From Erginobacter sp964465735 (lineage in GTDB: Bacteria; Auribacterota; Erginobacteria; Erginobacterales; Erginobacteraceae): DNA of 64,000 nucleotides. Shown one piece after another: positions 36,216 to 45,685 of this stretch. Made by a program: the position numbers and the translations under genes. The DNA lies in the NCBI GenBank assembly GCA_964465735.1, contig CAYXKT010000001.1, positions 1-64,000 on the forward strand. The letters are read 5' to 3'. Numbering within the stretch: the stretch's first letter is position 1; each line of letters opens with the position of its first letter. The notes below the pieces were generated by a model, which did not search any database, had not been told where the DNA came from, and was given only the letters and a program-made list of their open reading frames with translations.

Positions 36216-37778
36216 ATGAAAAGAGCCAAATTATTTTTAGATTGTTATCACCCGTTGCTCTTCTCTCTTGCCCCCATACTTTTCTTATACTCCCAGAATA
36301 TTGATCAGGGGCCTTTCATCCGCATTATTTCCCCAGCACTAATTGCTATCGGGTTTACAGCTTTATTTATGCTGTTATTGAATCTTGTTGTAAGAAACAA
36401 ATGGAAAAGCTCACTGATTGTTTCAATATTCATTATTATTTTCTTCTCTTATGGGCACGCCTATAATCTAATTCAGAATTTTGGATTTCAGTTGTTAGGG
36501 ATAAATATCGGTCCTAACAAAATAATTACCGCTTTGACCTTAATTATATTTTTCCTACTCTCCTTCTTAACCCTCAAAACCTGTCGTCGACTTGACAGGT
36601 TTACTAAGTTGCTTAATGGAGTTGCAGTGATCTCTGTGCTCCTGCCTTTGATTAATATTGCTGTCTACCAGTTTGGTCGAGGGGGGAGTATCGAGGAAAT
36701 CTCCAGCGAGGATCATCTGGTTGTTAGGGATGCTGGCTCGGGGAAGGTGGCCGGTCGGCCCGATATTTATTATATTATTTTAGATGCCTATGGTCGGGCG
36801 GATACTCTGAAGGAGTTATACGATCACGACAACTCCGAGTTCCTGGATTACTTGCGGGATAAAGGATTTTTTATCGCCGAAGAAAGTATGGCCAATTATA
36901 GCTTCACTGCTCCTAGTATTGCGTCTACGCTGCAGATGAGTTACCTCGATTCGCTACTCGGTTCCGGACAAACTGCGCAGGTGAGAGAGTTGTGGAATAA
37001 TTCTCCCGTAGTCGAGTTCTTAAAGAGTCAGGGTTATACATACGTATTTCTACCGACCGCCTCTGCGTTTTGGTACGTGAAAGATATGGACGTCCGGTTG
37101 GAGAGTAAGTTTCCGATCAGCGATTTTCTCAGCGAACTCATTAATACCACTCCTCTGACGTATATGTTGCCAGTTATCTATTCTCGCTATCAACAGCATC
37201 GAACTTCCATCCTTTACGCTTTCAATGCCTTGCGGGATCTGTCTTATTTGGGATCTCCCAAGTTCGTATACGCGCATTTTGGGGTGCCTCATCAGCCTTT
37301 CGTTTTTGACGAAGATGGATCTCCGATTGAGTCTGATCGGCCATACACGGTAAGTAATTTCCTCACACCCCAGCAAGGTGGGATAGCGGGAAGAGGAGAA
37401 TACCTGGAGGGTTATCGGAAGCAGATAGTTTTTACTAATAATAAGGTAAAGGAACTGGTTGATGGTCTTCTGGCCCTCCCCGGTGCCCCCCCCGTAATAA
37501 TACTGCAGGGAGATCACGGGCCGGCCGGCTATCTCGATACTTACAACAACATCGGGAATAGCCACCTCAAGGAAAGGATGACCAATCTCAACGCCTACTA
37601 TCTTCCCGGTGCTGAGAACCAGCTTTATGAAGGGATCACCCCGGTCAACACCTTCAGGCTGATCTTCAACCAATACTTTGGGACTGAGTATGAACTGCTT
37701 CCGGATCGGAGTTATATCTTCAACGAGGATCACCCATACGTATTCATCGATGTGACCGATCGTATTTCTGGACGGTGA
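36216..37778 (+). CDS. Membrane alkaline-phosphatase-superfamily (sulfatase/LtaS-like) protein
   Basis: 520 aa. About five N-terminal membrane helices (residues 8-155) and a periplasmic AP-superfamily domain: metal Asp in YYIILDAYGRAD, nucleophile region SFTAPSIASTLQM, HFGVPHQPFVFD, and LQGDHGPAGY. This layout is shared with lipoteichoic-acid synthase, OpgB and phosphoethanolamine transferases, which move a phospho-group from a lipid to a glycan. It starts 5 bp after the nucleotidyltransferase gene, so it may attach a phosphonate or phosphoalcohol (inference). Its 5' third is unusually AT-rich. Confidence 0.82.
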   Translation: MKRAKLFLDCYHPLLFSLAPILFLYSQNIDQGPFIRIISPALIAIGFTALFMLLLNLVVRNKWKSSLIVSIFIIIFFSYGHAYNLIQNFGFQLLGINIGPNKIITALTLIIFFLLSFLTLKTCRRLDRFTKLLNGVAVISVLLPLINIAVYQFGRGGSIEEISSEDHLVVRDAGSGKVAGRPDIYYIILDAYGRADTLKELYDHDNSEFLDYLRDKGFFIAEESMANYSFTAPSIASTLQMSYLDSLLGSGQTAQVRELWNNSPVVEFLKSQGYTYVFLPTASAFWYVKDMDVRLESKFPISDFLSELINTTPLTYMLPVIYSRYQQHRTSILYAFNALRDLSYLGSPKFVYAHFGVPHQPFVFDEDGSPIESDRPYTVSNFLTPQQGGIAGRGEYLEGYRKQIVFTNNKVKELVDGLLALPGAPPVIILQGDHGPAGYLDTYNNIGNSHLKERMTNLNAYYLPGAENQLYEGITPVNTFRLIFNQYFGTEYELLPDRSYIFNEDHPYVFIDVTDRISGR

Positions 37779-37861
37779 ACCCCGAGTAGATCCCCTGCTA
37801 ATCTCAACCAGCGCGCTAAAATCTTTTTTCAATGATTGCTTGCGATTGTTTCGAATAATGC

Positions 37862-38251
37862 GGGGGCTATTATATTAACGCAACTCTTAAAACAGCCCAC
37901 GCAGCGGGCGACACATAAATAGCCACGGGCGTTAGCCCGTGGATGATAATGGCAGATAAAACAATAGAGCCCCCGCAGGGGGCGGGACATAATTTCCTTT
38001 TGAGAGATCTGGATTGAGCCTAAAAAATTGATGTGGCACTCTTTCTGGGTGCCATCAGAAGTTGCTCCAAAAAACCCGGGACTGCCCCCCGGGCTATGAT
38101 GTTGGACGCCTTTGGCGTAATGCATTTACCCCGAAGGGGTAATACATAATATCCCGGCGAGCATTGCCGGGATCATCCGGGATCAACAGTTAATCCCGCA
38201 CCCCAAAGGGGCGTCACATCAAGGTTGTATTTGAAAAGGCTAAAGTGTTAC
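37862..38251. repeat. Multi-hairpin repeat region; 5'-truncated copy of the 255-bp element
   Basis: The 528-bp gap 37779-38306 has no gene. It holds serial palindromes: ccacgggc/gcccgtgg at 37923-37942, gcccccgcagggggc at 37970-37984, acccgggactgccccccgggc near 38078, ccccgaaggggt near 38130, and cccggcgagcattgccggg near 38153. From about 38030 to 38251 it matches the element at 59361-59615 in order and ends with the same ggctaaagtgttac terminus. Its left terminus is missing. Such hairpins may also stop transcription after the upstream operon. Confidence 0.8.
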
Positions 38252-38306
38252 GAATATCGTTATATCCGAATTAACTTCGCCTTGAATAATATAAACGATT
38301 CCTACT

Positions 38307-39674
38307 ATGGCCGCCATTGAGATAGATAAAAGCTCGGATAATACCGGAGGCGTGTTTGTCAAGAAGAGCGCCTTTACCCTCTTTACCCGAGTGATTCTTA
38401 TTGTCGTCTCATTTGGCGCCAGTGTGGTAACGGCCAGACTATTAGGACCGGCGGGGAAGGGGCAATTGTCCGTGATTCTTTTGGCCCCGACCTTGTTGAT
38501 GAACCTGGGCGGGTTAGCGATTACCTCCTCCAATGTATTCCTCATCGGGAGAAGGAAACCAAAGCTCAACGAAATATTTTGGAATTCGACTCTCTTCTCC
38601 ATTGTATTGGGTATCCTGCTGATCTTAATATTTCTTATATTTCGTCCCTGGCTTGACTCTTTTTTCAGAAATGCGGACCCAGTTCTGATCACGATTGCGT
38701 TAGCCACAGTGCCCTTCAGCTTATTTTACGTCTATGGCATATTTATTCCTCTGGGGGAGAGAAAAGTTGTAGCTTACAATATCCTGAAGGTGATTGAGCC
38801 GGTTGTCTATTTTATGGCTCTGGTCATTTTTATCTGGATATTGAAGTTGGAAATAATTGGCGGTCTGGTGGCATATATATTTGGCATCCTCGGTGGCTGC
38901 ATAGCCTTGCTGGTCTATGCGAAAAGACATATCCCTCTCAAATTTCAATTAAACTTAAAACTGATCAAGGAAGGCTGCGTTTATGGCGCGAAGTGCCACG
39001 TGGAAAGCGCCGCCTGGTTTTTTATCCGAAGAATATCGGTTTTGCTGATCAATAAATATATGGAACCCAAGGATGTCGGTTGGTATGTGGTGGCAGTCGC
39101 TTTGAGCGAAGCTCTCTGGCATCTTCCGATGTCGATTTCCACGGTCTTGTTTCCGGAAATTTGTTCCAAGCATAATGCGTGCAACCAGAAAGAGATGGCT
39201 TCACGAGTATGCAGGAATTCGATATTTATTCTTGTCGTGAGCGCGATCATATTAGGAGCGTTCGCGTATTTATTGATAAATTTCTTTTATGGACGGGAGT
39301 ACTCCCCCAGCATTAATGCTCTTTTACTCCTCCTTCCGGGCTCGGTATTGTTAGGCGCGATGCTGGTTTTAAGCACATATATGAGGGGGATTAATCGGCC
39401 TATGGTGGCGAGCCTGATTGCGTGCGCTATGCTTGTCTGCACCGTAATTACCAATATTATTTTAATCCCACTGATGGGTATCTACGGTGCGGCACTGTCT
39501 TTGTCCGTTACGGCGGCCATAGGCTTTGTCCTTATCGTCGTTATCTACGCGAAAATGACTGGAGAGAAAGCTGCCCAGTTTCTTATTATCGGCCGGGAAG
39601 ATTTTCAATATTATCGCGATATGTATTCAAGACTAATCGTTTCGAGATTTAAAAAAGATGGAAAATCTATTTAA
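38307..39674 (+). CDS. Polysaccharide flippase (Wzx/MOP superfamily)
   Basis: 455 aa with about 12-14 membrane helices and no soluble domain. Its N-terminal region (TLFTRVILIVVSFGASVVTA, then RLLGPAGKGQLSVILL) is typical of Wzx/oligosaccharide flippases, which move undecaprenyl-diphosphate-linked repeat units across the inner membrane. ATG 38307 has only a weak ribosome site. It overlaps the next gene by 17 bp, beginning an operon of flippase, dehydrogenases and methyltransferases that extends to 44369. Confidence 0.9.
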   Translation: MAAIEIDKSSDNTGGVFVKKSAFTLFTRVILIVVSFGASVVTARLLGPAGKGQLSVILLAPTLLMNLGGLAITSSNVFLIGRRKPKLNEIFWNSTLFSIVLGILLILIFLIFRPWLDSFFRNADPVLITIALATVPFSLFYVYGIFIPLGERKVVAYNILKVIEPVVYFMALVIFIWILKLEIIGGLVAYIFGILGGCIALLVYAKRHIPLKFQLNLKLIKEGCVYGAKCHVESAAWFFIRRISVLLINKYMEPKDVGWYVVAVALSEALWHLPMSISTVLFPEICSKHNACNQKEMASRVCRNSIFILVVSAIILGAFAYLLINFFYGREYSPSINALLLLLPGSVLLGAMLVLSTYMRGINRPMVASLIACAMLVCTVITNIILIPLMGIYGAALSLSVTAAIGFVLIVVIYAKMTGEKAAQFLIIGREDFQYYRDMYSRLIVSRFKKDGKSI

Positions 39675-40743
39675 CCGGCCGCTAATCAGAAAGGCCATTG
39701 ATTCCCTCCCGGAGCATAACCCCTGGATAAAAAAGCTCAGGGTCGGAGCCAAGGCACTTCTTTTCCGGAGACGAATTATCCCGGAGAAGAGGATTTTATT
39801 CGCCGGGGTCGAAGATGCGATTTATGAACGGATCTTGATAATTGGGCCGGGGCGGGATGAGGTAGCGGTAACTTCTTCCTACACTGCGGTAAGTCCGGGG
39901 ACAGAGAAGGGATATTATCTTGATTTGCCGAATTTTTTCCAGAAAAGACCCTACGTCCCTGGTTACAGCGGCTGCGGATGGATCAGGTCAAGGGGGAAGG
40001 CGGTGTCATCGTTCAAGAAAGGCGATCTGGTCGCCGGAATACTCAAGCATAGTAACGTGAATATTCTTGCCGCCGGCGAGGTTGTTCCCGTACCGGAAGG
40101 TCTGAATCCCCTCTATGCCGCCTTTGTGACACTGGGGGTCATTGCCTTGACCGGTTTGCGGAGTGCTTCAATTGAGAAAGGAGATAAAGTCGCGATTATG
40201 GGCCAGGGGATTCTGGGGCAACTCCTGAACCAACTGGTCCGGTTGACGGAAGTGCAGAGTATCTGTGCCGTCGCGCGCTCGCAAAGCAAAAAGGAGATGG
40301 CACTCAAAAGCGGTGTTGACGAGTTCATATCTTCGAGTGATCAATCCCTGGCCTTGAAATCAGTTCAGGCGAATGTGGTAATTGACAGCACGGGTAACCT
40401 GGAAGGCTTCGAAGATGCGCTCAAGATAGTAATCCCCGGTGGCCGAGTGGTGATGTTAGGGAGTATTCCTGAATATGCCAGAGATAGCAACTGGGCGAAG
40501 ACAGTGGTAGATAAATGTATTGAAGTTCGAGGTGCCCACGTTCGGAATCTGGAAGAGGAAGGGTTGAGTTATCGCTCTGAAGCGGCCCGTTTCCTTAACC
40601 TGTTGGCTGAGAAGAAAATAAAAATGGACCACTTGATCTCCGACATCTATAAGCCGGAAGATGCGCCGGGAATTTATCGGCGTTTTGGCGCTGACAGTAG
40701 AGATATGGTGGGAGTGGCGATTGAATGGAGGAAAAGGGATTGA
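39658..40743 (+). CDS. Zinc-dependent-type MDR dehydrogenase
   Basis: 361 aa of the medium-chain dehydrogenase/reductase family: an AVSPGTEKGYYLDLP start region, YSGCGWIRSRG, and a Rossmann motif in KVAIMGQGILGQLLNQL. The classical catalytic Cys at SPGTE is missing, as in the bi-domain oxidoreductases of glycan clusters. Overlaps both neighbours (17 bp and 19 bp), so it is translated as part of one operon with the flippase and FkbM gene. The substrate is probably a sugar-derived intermediate; identity unknown. Confidence 0.82.
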   Translation: MENLFNRPLIRKAIDSLPEHNPWIKKLRVGAKALLFRRRIIPEKRILFAGVEDAIYERILIIGPGRDEVAVTSSYTAVSPGTEKGYYLDLPNFFQKRPYVPGYSGCGWIRSRGKAVSSFKKGDLVAGILKHSNVNILAAGEVVPVPEGLNPLYAAFVTLGVIALTGLRSASIEKGDKVAIMGQGILGQLLNQLVRLTEVQSICAVARSQSKKEMALKSGVDEFISSSDQSLALKSVQANVVIDSTGNLEGFEDALKIVIPGGRVVMLGSIPEYARDSNWAKTVVDKCIEVRGAHVRNLEEEGLSYRSEAARFLNLLAEKKIKMDHLISDIYKPEDAPGIYRRFGADSRDMVGVAIEWRKRD

Positions 40744-41645
40744 GAATTACCATTACTGAAAAAATACGAGATCGCGCCAAGGGCAGCAAGTTAGCCCGAA
40801 AAATTCTCTTTCCAGCGATATTTTTCCGAGACTTAATCCTGGAAAGGAGGGAGAAAGTATTTGATAAGTTTTATCTTGATGCATTTCAATTTGTGGAATT
40901 AGGGAGCCTTGTGGTCCGGGTCCCGGACTTCGAAGGTTCATTTGAGGTAGATGCCCGCTCTGACACTTTAAAAAGATTATTGAAATATAAACATTATGAG
41001 CCTTACCTGGCGGAAATCGCGAAAAAGCATATAAACCCGGAAAGAGATGTTCTGGACATCGGAGCCAACATAGGTCTTTTTTCGACGCTGGCCGCAAAAA
41101 ATATCTCCAGTCGGAATAAGGTATTATCGGTTGAACCGACACCTCTGGCGCTAAAATACCTTCGGGGGAATATCCAGAGAAATAATATTCAAGAATCGGT
41201 GATTATTTATGAAGGGGCGGCAACAGATAACCCGGGTAACCGCCTGATTAATATTATTCCCGGTAAGGAAGAATACTCCAGTTTAAGCAATATTGTCCAT
41301 CCGCCTGCTTTGGGTAAGAAATTCGAGGCGCTCGAAGTCCAGAGTGATACCGTGGATAATCTGGTTAGTAAGTTCAACTTGAAACCGGGTTTTATTAAGA
41401 TCGATACCGAGGGCGGAGAATATAAAGTTCTAAAAGGAGCGCTGGCTACAATAACAAAATTAAAACCAGTGATTGTCTCGGAATTGATAGATAATTTATT
41501 GCAAAGCTTTGGCGATTCATCAGCTAAAGTTATCAATTTATTAGAAGATAATGGATATAATGTGTTTAATGCCAGGCAGCTTGATTTGCCGGTCCAGGTA
41601 CCTTTTGACGGAGAGATTTTAGCTCTTCCGGCAATGGAAAGATAA
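40725..41645 (+). CDS. FkbM-family methyltransferase
   Basis: 306 aa. An N-terminal helical part is followed by the SAM-binding motif VLDIGANIGLFSTLAAK (near residue 107), SVEPTPLALKYL, and the FkbM signature FIKIDTEGGEYKVLKGA. FkbM enzymes O-methylate sugars and antibiotics. It overlaps the MDR gene by 19 bp. It likely methylates a sugar or the phosphonate-bearing part of the glycan (inference). Confidence 0.9.
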   Translation: MEEKGLRITITEKIRDRAKGSKLARKILFPAIFFRDLILERREKVFDKFYLDAFQFVELGSLVVRVPDFEGSFEVDARSDTLKRLLKYKHYEPYLAEIAKKHINPERDVLDIGANIGLFSTLAAKNISSRNKVLSVEPTPLALKYLRGNIQRNNIQESVIIYEGAATDNPGNRLINIIPGKEEYSSLSNIVHPPALGKKFEALEVQSDTVDNLVSKFNLKPGFIKIDTEGGEYKVLKGALATITKLKPVIVSELIDNLLQSFGDSSAKVINLLEDNGYNVFNARQLDLPVQVPFDGEILALPAMER

Positions 41646-41697
41646 ACCGCACTTTCCCCGGTTTTTTGCCGGGAATACAAAGCATATTCTGGAATCT

Positions 41698-42834
41698 ATG
41701 GTGGAGGGGTATCTGGATAATACCGTGAAAACCGAAAAACAAATAGGGGTGGCCCTGGTTGGCTGCGGGGCGATCTCTTATGCGAACGCCGAGGCGATCC
41801 GCATCTCCCAATTAGCTGATCTGATCTACGCGGTTGATGTCAATTATTCCTCGGCCGAGAAATTGGGAAAAAAATACGGAGTTGCCTACACGGCTCATTT
41901 GGAGGAGGCCATCTCCAACCCTTTGGTTGATGTTGTTTTTATCTGTACCCCGCATTATCTTCACGCTCCAATCGCTGAACAGGCGGCTCAGGCGGGGAAA
42001 CACGTAATCGTTGAGAAACCAATGGGGGTGAGTTTAGCCGATGCCCGGAAAATACAGGCTGTCTGCGCGGAGAAGCAAGTTTTGCTGTCGGTCTGTTATT
42101 GTATGAGATATTGGTCGGCCGTCCGGCAGGCCCGGCAGCTTATCGAAGATGGGGGATTGGGAAAGATTCTCGGGACCGAGATGATGATGATCCGGGATCG
42201 GAGCGAGAGCTACCTGGGAAGAAATACCTGGCAGGAAGCGAACCCCAACTGGCACGGTGACCGGGCCCGGGCGGGCGGGGGGATGTTCTTCGATAATTTC
42301 TCCCACTACCTGGATTATTTCCATTTTCTCACCGACCTCGATATCGAATGGATATTTGCCCGGGCCGATACCCGCCTGATCCCGGCGGATGTGGAGGATT
42401 CGTTGTTTGCTCTCTGCGGCTATGAAAACGGAGCTTCCGGGATGGTTCTCTCCGGAAGCACCGTCCGGGGAGCCGGCAAGGAAGGAAGCCTCCGGCCATT
42501 GAATTCAATGCAGCGGATCTGGGGGGAATACGGGCAGATAGTTCTTCAGCCGGATTTTTCTTTTTATTCACTCAAACGGATCGGCGGCTATGCCCCCAAT
42601 TGCTGGCACCATCTGAGCAACTATCGGGGCAAGGCGGCCGGCGCTGGATTGGAAGAGCGACGGAGCTTTGTCGATATGTTCGCCCGGGCGGTTCAGGAAG
42701 GCTTGCCCCTGGAGATCACCGGGGAAGACGGTCTTCGGGTGATGGCTGTGATGGACGCGGTTTATCGATCCTCTGCCGCCGGGTCAAAAGAACCAGTCAA
42801 AATCATTCAAACTGCTCAATCCGGGTTACTATGA
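41698..42834 (+). CDS. Gfo/Idh/MocA-family oxidoreductase
   Basis: 378 aa. The N-terminal Rossmann domain (GVALVGCGAISYANAEAI) carries NAD(P); HVIVEKPMGVSLADA contains the family EKP lysine; the C-terminal sheet domain includes RAGGGMFFDNFSHYLDYFHF. Such enzymes oxidise or reduce sugars and UDP-sugars. Together with the MDR protein upstream it recalls paired oxidoreductases that remodel sugar nucleotides. The stop overlaps the next gene's ATG by 4 bp (ATGA). Confidence 0.88.
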   Translation: MVEGYLDNTVKTEKQIGVALVGCGAISYANAEAIRISQLADLIYAVDVNYSSAEKLGKKYGVAYTAHLEEAISNPLVDVVFICTPHYLHAPIAEQAAQAGKHVIVEKPMGVSLADARKIQAVCAEKQVLLSVCYCMRYWSAVRQARQLIEDGGLGKILGTEMMMIRDRSESYLGRNTWQEANPNWHGDRARAGGGMFFDNFSHYLDYFHFLTDLDIEWIFARADTRLIPADVEDSLFALCGYENGASGMVLSGSTVRGAGKEGSLRPLNSMQRIWGEYGQIVLQPDFSFYSLKRIGGYAPNCWHHLSNYRGKAAGAGLEERRSFVDMFARAVQEGLPLEITGEDGLRVMAVMDAVYRSSAAGSKEPVKIIQTAQSGLL

Positions 42835-43580
42835 TCTTTGCTCTCTGGGAAAATATCTCCGGCGATATTGAGGTGCCGATCTGCGCCTCTCCGGTTGACA
42901 ACGCCGACGATCCGGCTTCCAGGGTTATCCTCTTTCCCAGGGAAGAGAAGGCGTCCGATGTTCCGGGTCTCCCTCCTGATTCCGCCTCCGGGCGCCAGGT
43001 GGTCTTATCTTCCGCGTTTCCCGCCCGGTTATTGTTGTCGGCGGTGGTTCTGGCTCAGGCGGTCAAGGTAGTGGATTCTCTATCCCTTCCCTCGAATGTT
43101 CTGGTTTTTTCCGAAGGGTTAATTGGAGAAGCCGTCCGCCTTACCCTGTCCGCGAATGCTATGAATAAGGTGGTGGTTGCCCGGGTAGGTGGCGAAGGAG
43201 GAGGGGCCAAGGGCGACGAGTTAGATCCCTTTGCTCCCGGATTCATCGATTCCTTGAAGACAATTACCGGTGGTCAGGGTTTCCCCGCCGTGGTCCTCGC
43301 CTCCGCCCGCCCGGAATTGGTGAAAAAAGCTCTGGGATGCGCCGGAGTCTTCGGCCAGGTATTCTTTCTGCTTCCGATCGGCGGGAAGGTTTCCGTGGAC
43401 CTGACCGCGACGGTTAATTTCAAAAGTTTGATCCTTCGAGGCCGGGATTTCTTTGTTGATCTGGCAACCCTGACCGGCACGGATATCGAGGCGGCGGTGC
43501 TCAAAGCCGATTCGCTCCCGGTTCAACTGCGGGCGGGGATGGCGGAATCAGGATTGAAGATTAAAACTGGTCAGGAATAA
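42831..43580 (+). CDS. MDR-like protein of unusual shape, function unknown
   Basis: 249 aa, starting at an ATGA overlap with the oxidoreductase gene; a longer open frame back to 42600 is a shadow of that gene. The middle (LVFSEGLIGEAVRLTL, then NKVVVARVGGEG) and GCAGVFGQVFFLLPIGGKVS resemble the cofactor-binding half of a zinc-type dehydrogenase. The N-terminal catalytic domain is nearly absent and the Rossmann glycines are not clear. It could be a degenerate or scaffolding partner of the MDR protein at 39658. I do not recognise a named family. Confidence 0.55.
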   Translation: MIFALWENISGDIEVPICASPVDNADDPASRVILFPREEKASDVPGLPPDSASGRQVVLSSAFPARLLLSAVVLAQAVKVVDSLSLPSNVLVFSEGLIGEAVRLTLSANAMNKVVVARVGGEGGGAKGDELDPFAPGFIDSLKTITGGQGFPAVVLASARPELVKKALGCAGVFGQVFFLLPIGGKVSVDLTATVNFKSLILRGRDFFVDLATLTGTDIEAAVLKADSLPVQLRAGMAESGLKIKTGQE

Positions 43581-43601
43581 TTCGGCCGCGAGGTTAATGA
43601 G

Positions 43602-44369
43602 ATGAGTCTAAACACCAAACTGAAGAAAGTTATACCCCAATTTATCTGGATTCCGTTGACAGATCTGCGGGACCGTCTCCTCCACCGGGGAAAATACAAT
43701 TTCCGGCTCTGTAAAGACCGCGAATCGCCCTTTGAATATACGACCCGCTACGACCACCGGAACCTTCGGAAAGCCCGGAAGAGCATCTTGTGGGATGATG
43801 ACTGGAAGGGAGCGACCCGGGCGACGATCGCTATTCTCCAGGAATTAGACCTGCTTTCGGGTAGTAGGAATATAGTTGATTACGGAGGGGGAATCGGGAG
43901 GATCAGTCGGGCGGTGCTGGAAAGCTCCGACGGCCGGGTGATCCTGGTTGACCGCTCGCCCGAGATGCGGGCCCACGCGCTTCGTTATGTGCCGAAAAAA
44001 CTGGCCGGGTCCGGCAGGTTCACGATCTGGTCCGATACCGAATTCCTGGAAAGGATGGGGGGCGTTGAGGGAGGGATCGATCTGATTCTGTTTATCGAAT
44101 CCCTCCAGCATATCCCGGAGCCGATCCTGGATGAACTCTTTCCGAAAGTTATATCATCTCTTTCCCCGGGGGGGCGGGTGTTCGTCCTGGGGAACCCGGA
44201 CCTGGATGTTGACCTCCGGGCCCGCAGACACCAGACCCTGATCGGGGATTTCCTCAAACGGCATATCCGGGTTGTCCGGGAGGATGTCTGGGAGGAATGG
44301 GAGAGGGGAGGACGGAAATTCAGTTTCCGCCACCCCCGCTACTCCTTCCTCTGCCGGAAAGAGGAGTAA
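43602..44369 (+). CDS. Class I SAM-dependent methyltransferase
   Basis: 255 aa. SAM-binding motif IVDYGGGIGRISRAVLE with acidic VDRSPEM downstream; post-motif SLQHIPEPILDELFPKV and LSPGGRVFVLGNPD follow. Substrate unknown; the position at the end of the flippase-dehydrogenase operon suggests methylation of a glycan component. It starts 21 bp after the previous gene. Confidence 0.85.
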   Translation: MSLNTKLKKVIPQFIWIPLTDLRDRLLHRGKYNFRLCKDRESPFEYTTRYDHRNLRKARKSILWDDDWKGATRATIAILQELDLLSGSRNIVDYGGGIGRISRAVLESSDGRVILVDRSPEMRAHALRYVPKKLAGSGRFTIWSDTEFLERMGGVEGGIDLILFIESLQHIPEPILDELFPKVISSLSPGGRVFVLGNPDLDVDLRARRHQTLIGDFLKRHIRVVREDVWEEWERGGRKFSFRHPRYSFLCRKEE

Positions 44370-44407
44370 ATAGTGCCTGGACGGAAACCTCAGATTAAAT
44401 GGAATTT

Positions 44408-44486
44408 GTCATTGCGAGGAACAAAGTGACGAAGCAATTTCATCCCACAATAAGCAGATTGCTTCGTCGTCCCCCCTCGCAATGAC
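44408..44486. repeat. REP-like palindrome (gtcattgcgagg...caatgac)
   Basis: A nearly perfect 79-bp palindrome: gtcattgcgagg at the left and cctcgcaatgac at the right, with gacgaagcaat and attgcttcgtc inside. Forms a long hairpin and is likely to end transcription after the 38.3-44.4 kb operon. Degenerate copies lie at 16423-16521 and about 9185-9230. Confidence 0.85.
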
Positions 44487-44611
44487 CTGGTTTCTGGGGT
44501 TTTCGTTCAGGCTCTAAATAGTTTCCCCTGAAGCTGGATAAAAATCCGGATCATAATGACAGATTATTACCCATCATTTCTATAATACTATATCCTGAGG
44601 ATTAATCTACT

Positions 44612-45556
44612 ATGCCTGAAGTATCCGTAATAATCCCGACTTACAATAGCGCCCATTTTCTCCCCGAGGCGATTGATAGTGTCCTGGCGCAGACCTTCCG
44701 GGACTACGAGCTGATCATCGTTGACGACGGCTCCACTGACGATACCGAAGAGGTAGTCAAGCGCTATGGGGATAAAATCAAGTACCTGCGCCAGGAGAAT
44801 CGCGGCCCCGGACCGGCCAAGAACACTGGGATCAAAAACAGCCGGGGTCCGTTGATCGCCACCCTGGACGCCGACGATAAGTGGCTGCTCGATAAGTTGG
44901 AGGTCCAGGTCGAGTATATGCGGTCCCATCCCCAAATCGGCCTGGTTTACGGTAACGTCTCGACTTTCGACGACAGGGGCGTCATCACCGAGGCCTATGA
45001 CGGGACGCACCGTAAGGTTTATCAGGGAGAGGTCTTCGACCAGTTGCTACTGCAGAATTTCATCTCCTCGATCACAATTATGGTCCGGCGGGAATCCCTG
45101 GAGAAGGTGGGGATGTTCCCGGAAGATGTGATGATCTCGGAGGACTGGCATCTCTGGCTGCGGATCGCCAAAGAATACCCGATCGGTTACATCGATCGGC
45201 CTCTGGCGCTATACCGCTGGCAGACGCAGTCTCTGACCTGGGATTACGCCAAGTCCTATCCCGACCGGATTAAGGTGCTGGAAAAGATAATCGGGTTATA
45301 CCCGGATTATCTGGCCCACCGAAAGGGTCTGGTCCGCCAGGCCAGAAGCAAGATGATGATGCGATATGGTTATGCGTTGTTCAGTTCCGGGGATTATGCC
45401 CAAGCCCGAGAAAAACTCATCAATTCGATCCAGACAAAACCACTCCAAATAAAACCCTACCTCTATCTGATAGGCACCTTAATCCCAAAAGGATTAAGAA
45501 AGCATCTAACCAAAGCCAAATCCCGCCTGGGAATAAAATTTATGCCCGCTGAATAA
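44612..45556 (+). CDS. GT2 glycosyltransferase
   Basis: 314 aa. Classical inverting GT-A domain: VSVIIPTYNSAHFL, VDDGSTDDTEEV, GPGPAKNTGIK, and the DxD-type LDADDKW. A C-terminal helical part of ~90 residues has no membrane segment (compare the membrane-anchored GT2 enzymes at 12616 and 15282), so it probably acts on a lipid-linked acceptor as a soluble or peripheral enzyme. Transcribed alone, downstream of a REP-like hairpin. Confidence 0.9.
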   Translation: MPEVSVIIPTYNSAHFLPEAIDSVLAQTFRDYELIIVDDGSTDDTEEVVKRYGDKIKYLRQENRGPGPAKNTGIKNSRGPLIATLDADDKWLLDKLEVQVEYMRSHPQIGLVYGNVSTFDDRGVITEAYDGTHRKVYQGEVFDQLLLQNFISSITIMVRRESLEKVGMFPEDVMISEDWHLWLRIAKEYPIGYIDRPLALYRWQTQSLTWDYAKSYPDRIKVLEKIIGLYPDYLAHRKGLVRQARSKMMMRYGYALFSSGDYAQAREKLINSIQTKPLQIKPYLYLIGTLIPKGLRKHLTKAKSRLGIKFMPAE

Positions 45557-45685
45557 ATGTAACCGGAAAATTCCATCTCAGCGGTACCACATTCAGGTAA
45601 ACAGGCAGGTGTAAAATGAAACTGTTAGAGAAGATCTATTATGCTGTTATTGGTTAGCCGATTACGACTATCCAGGAAGTTAAAT

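Noticed and set aside
42600..42830. An upstream extension of the 249-aa MDR-like protein
   Set aside because: This part overlaps the Gfo/Idh/MocA gene in another frame; the ATGA overlap at 42831 gives a normal coupled start.
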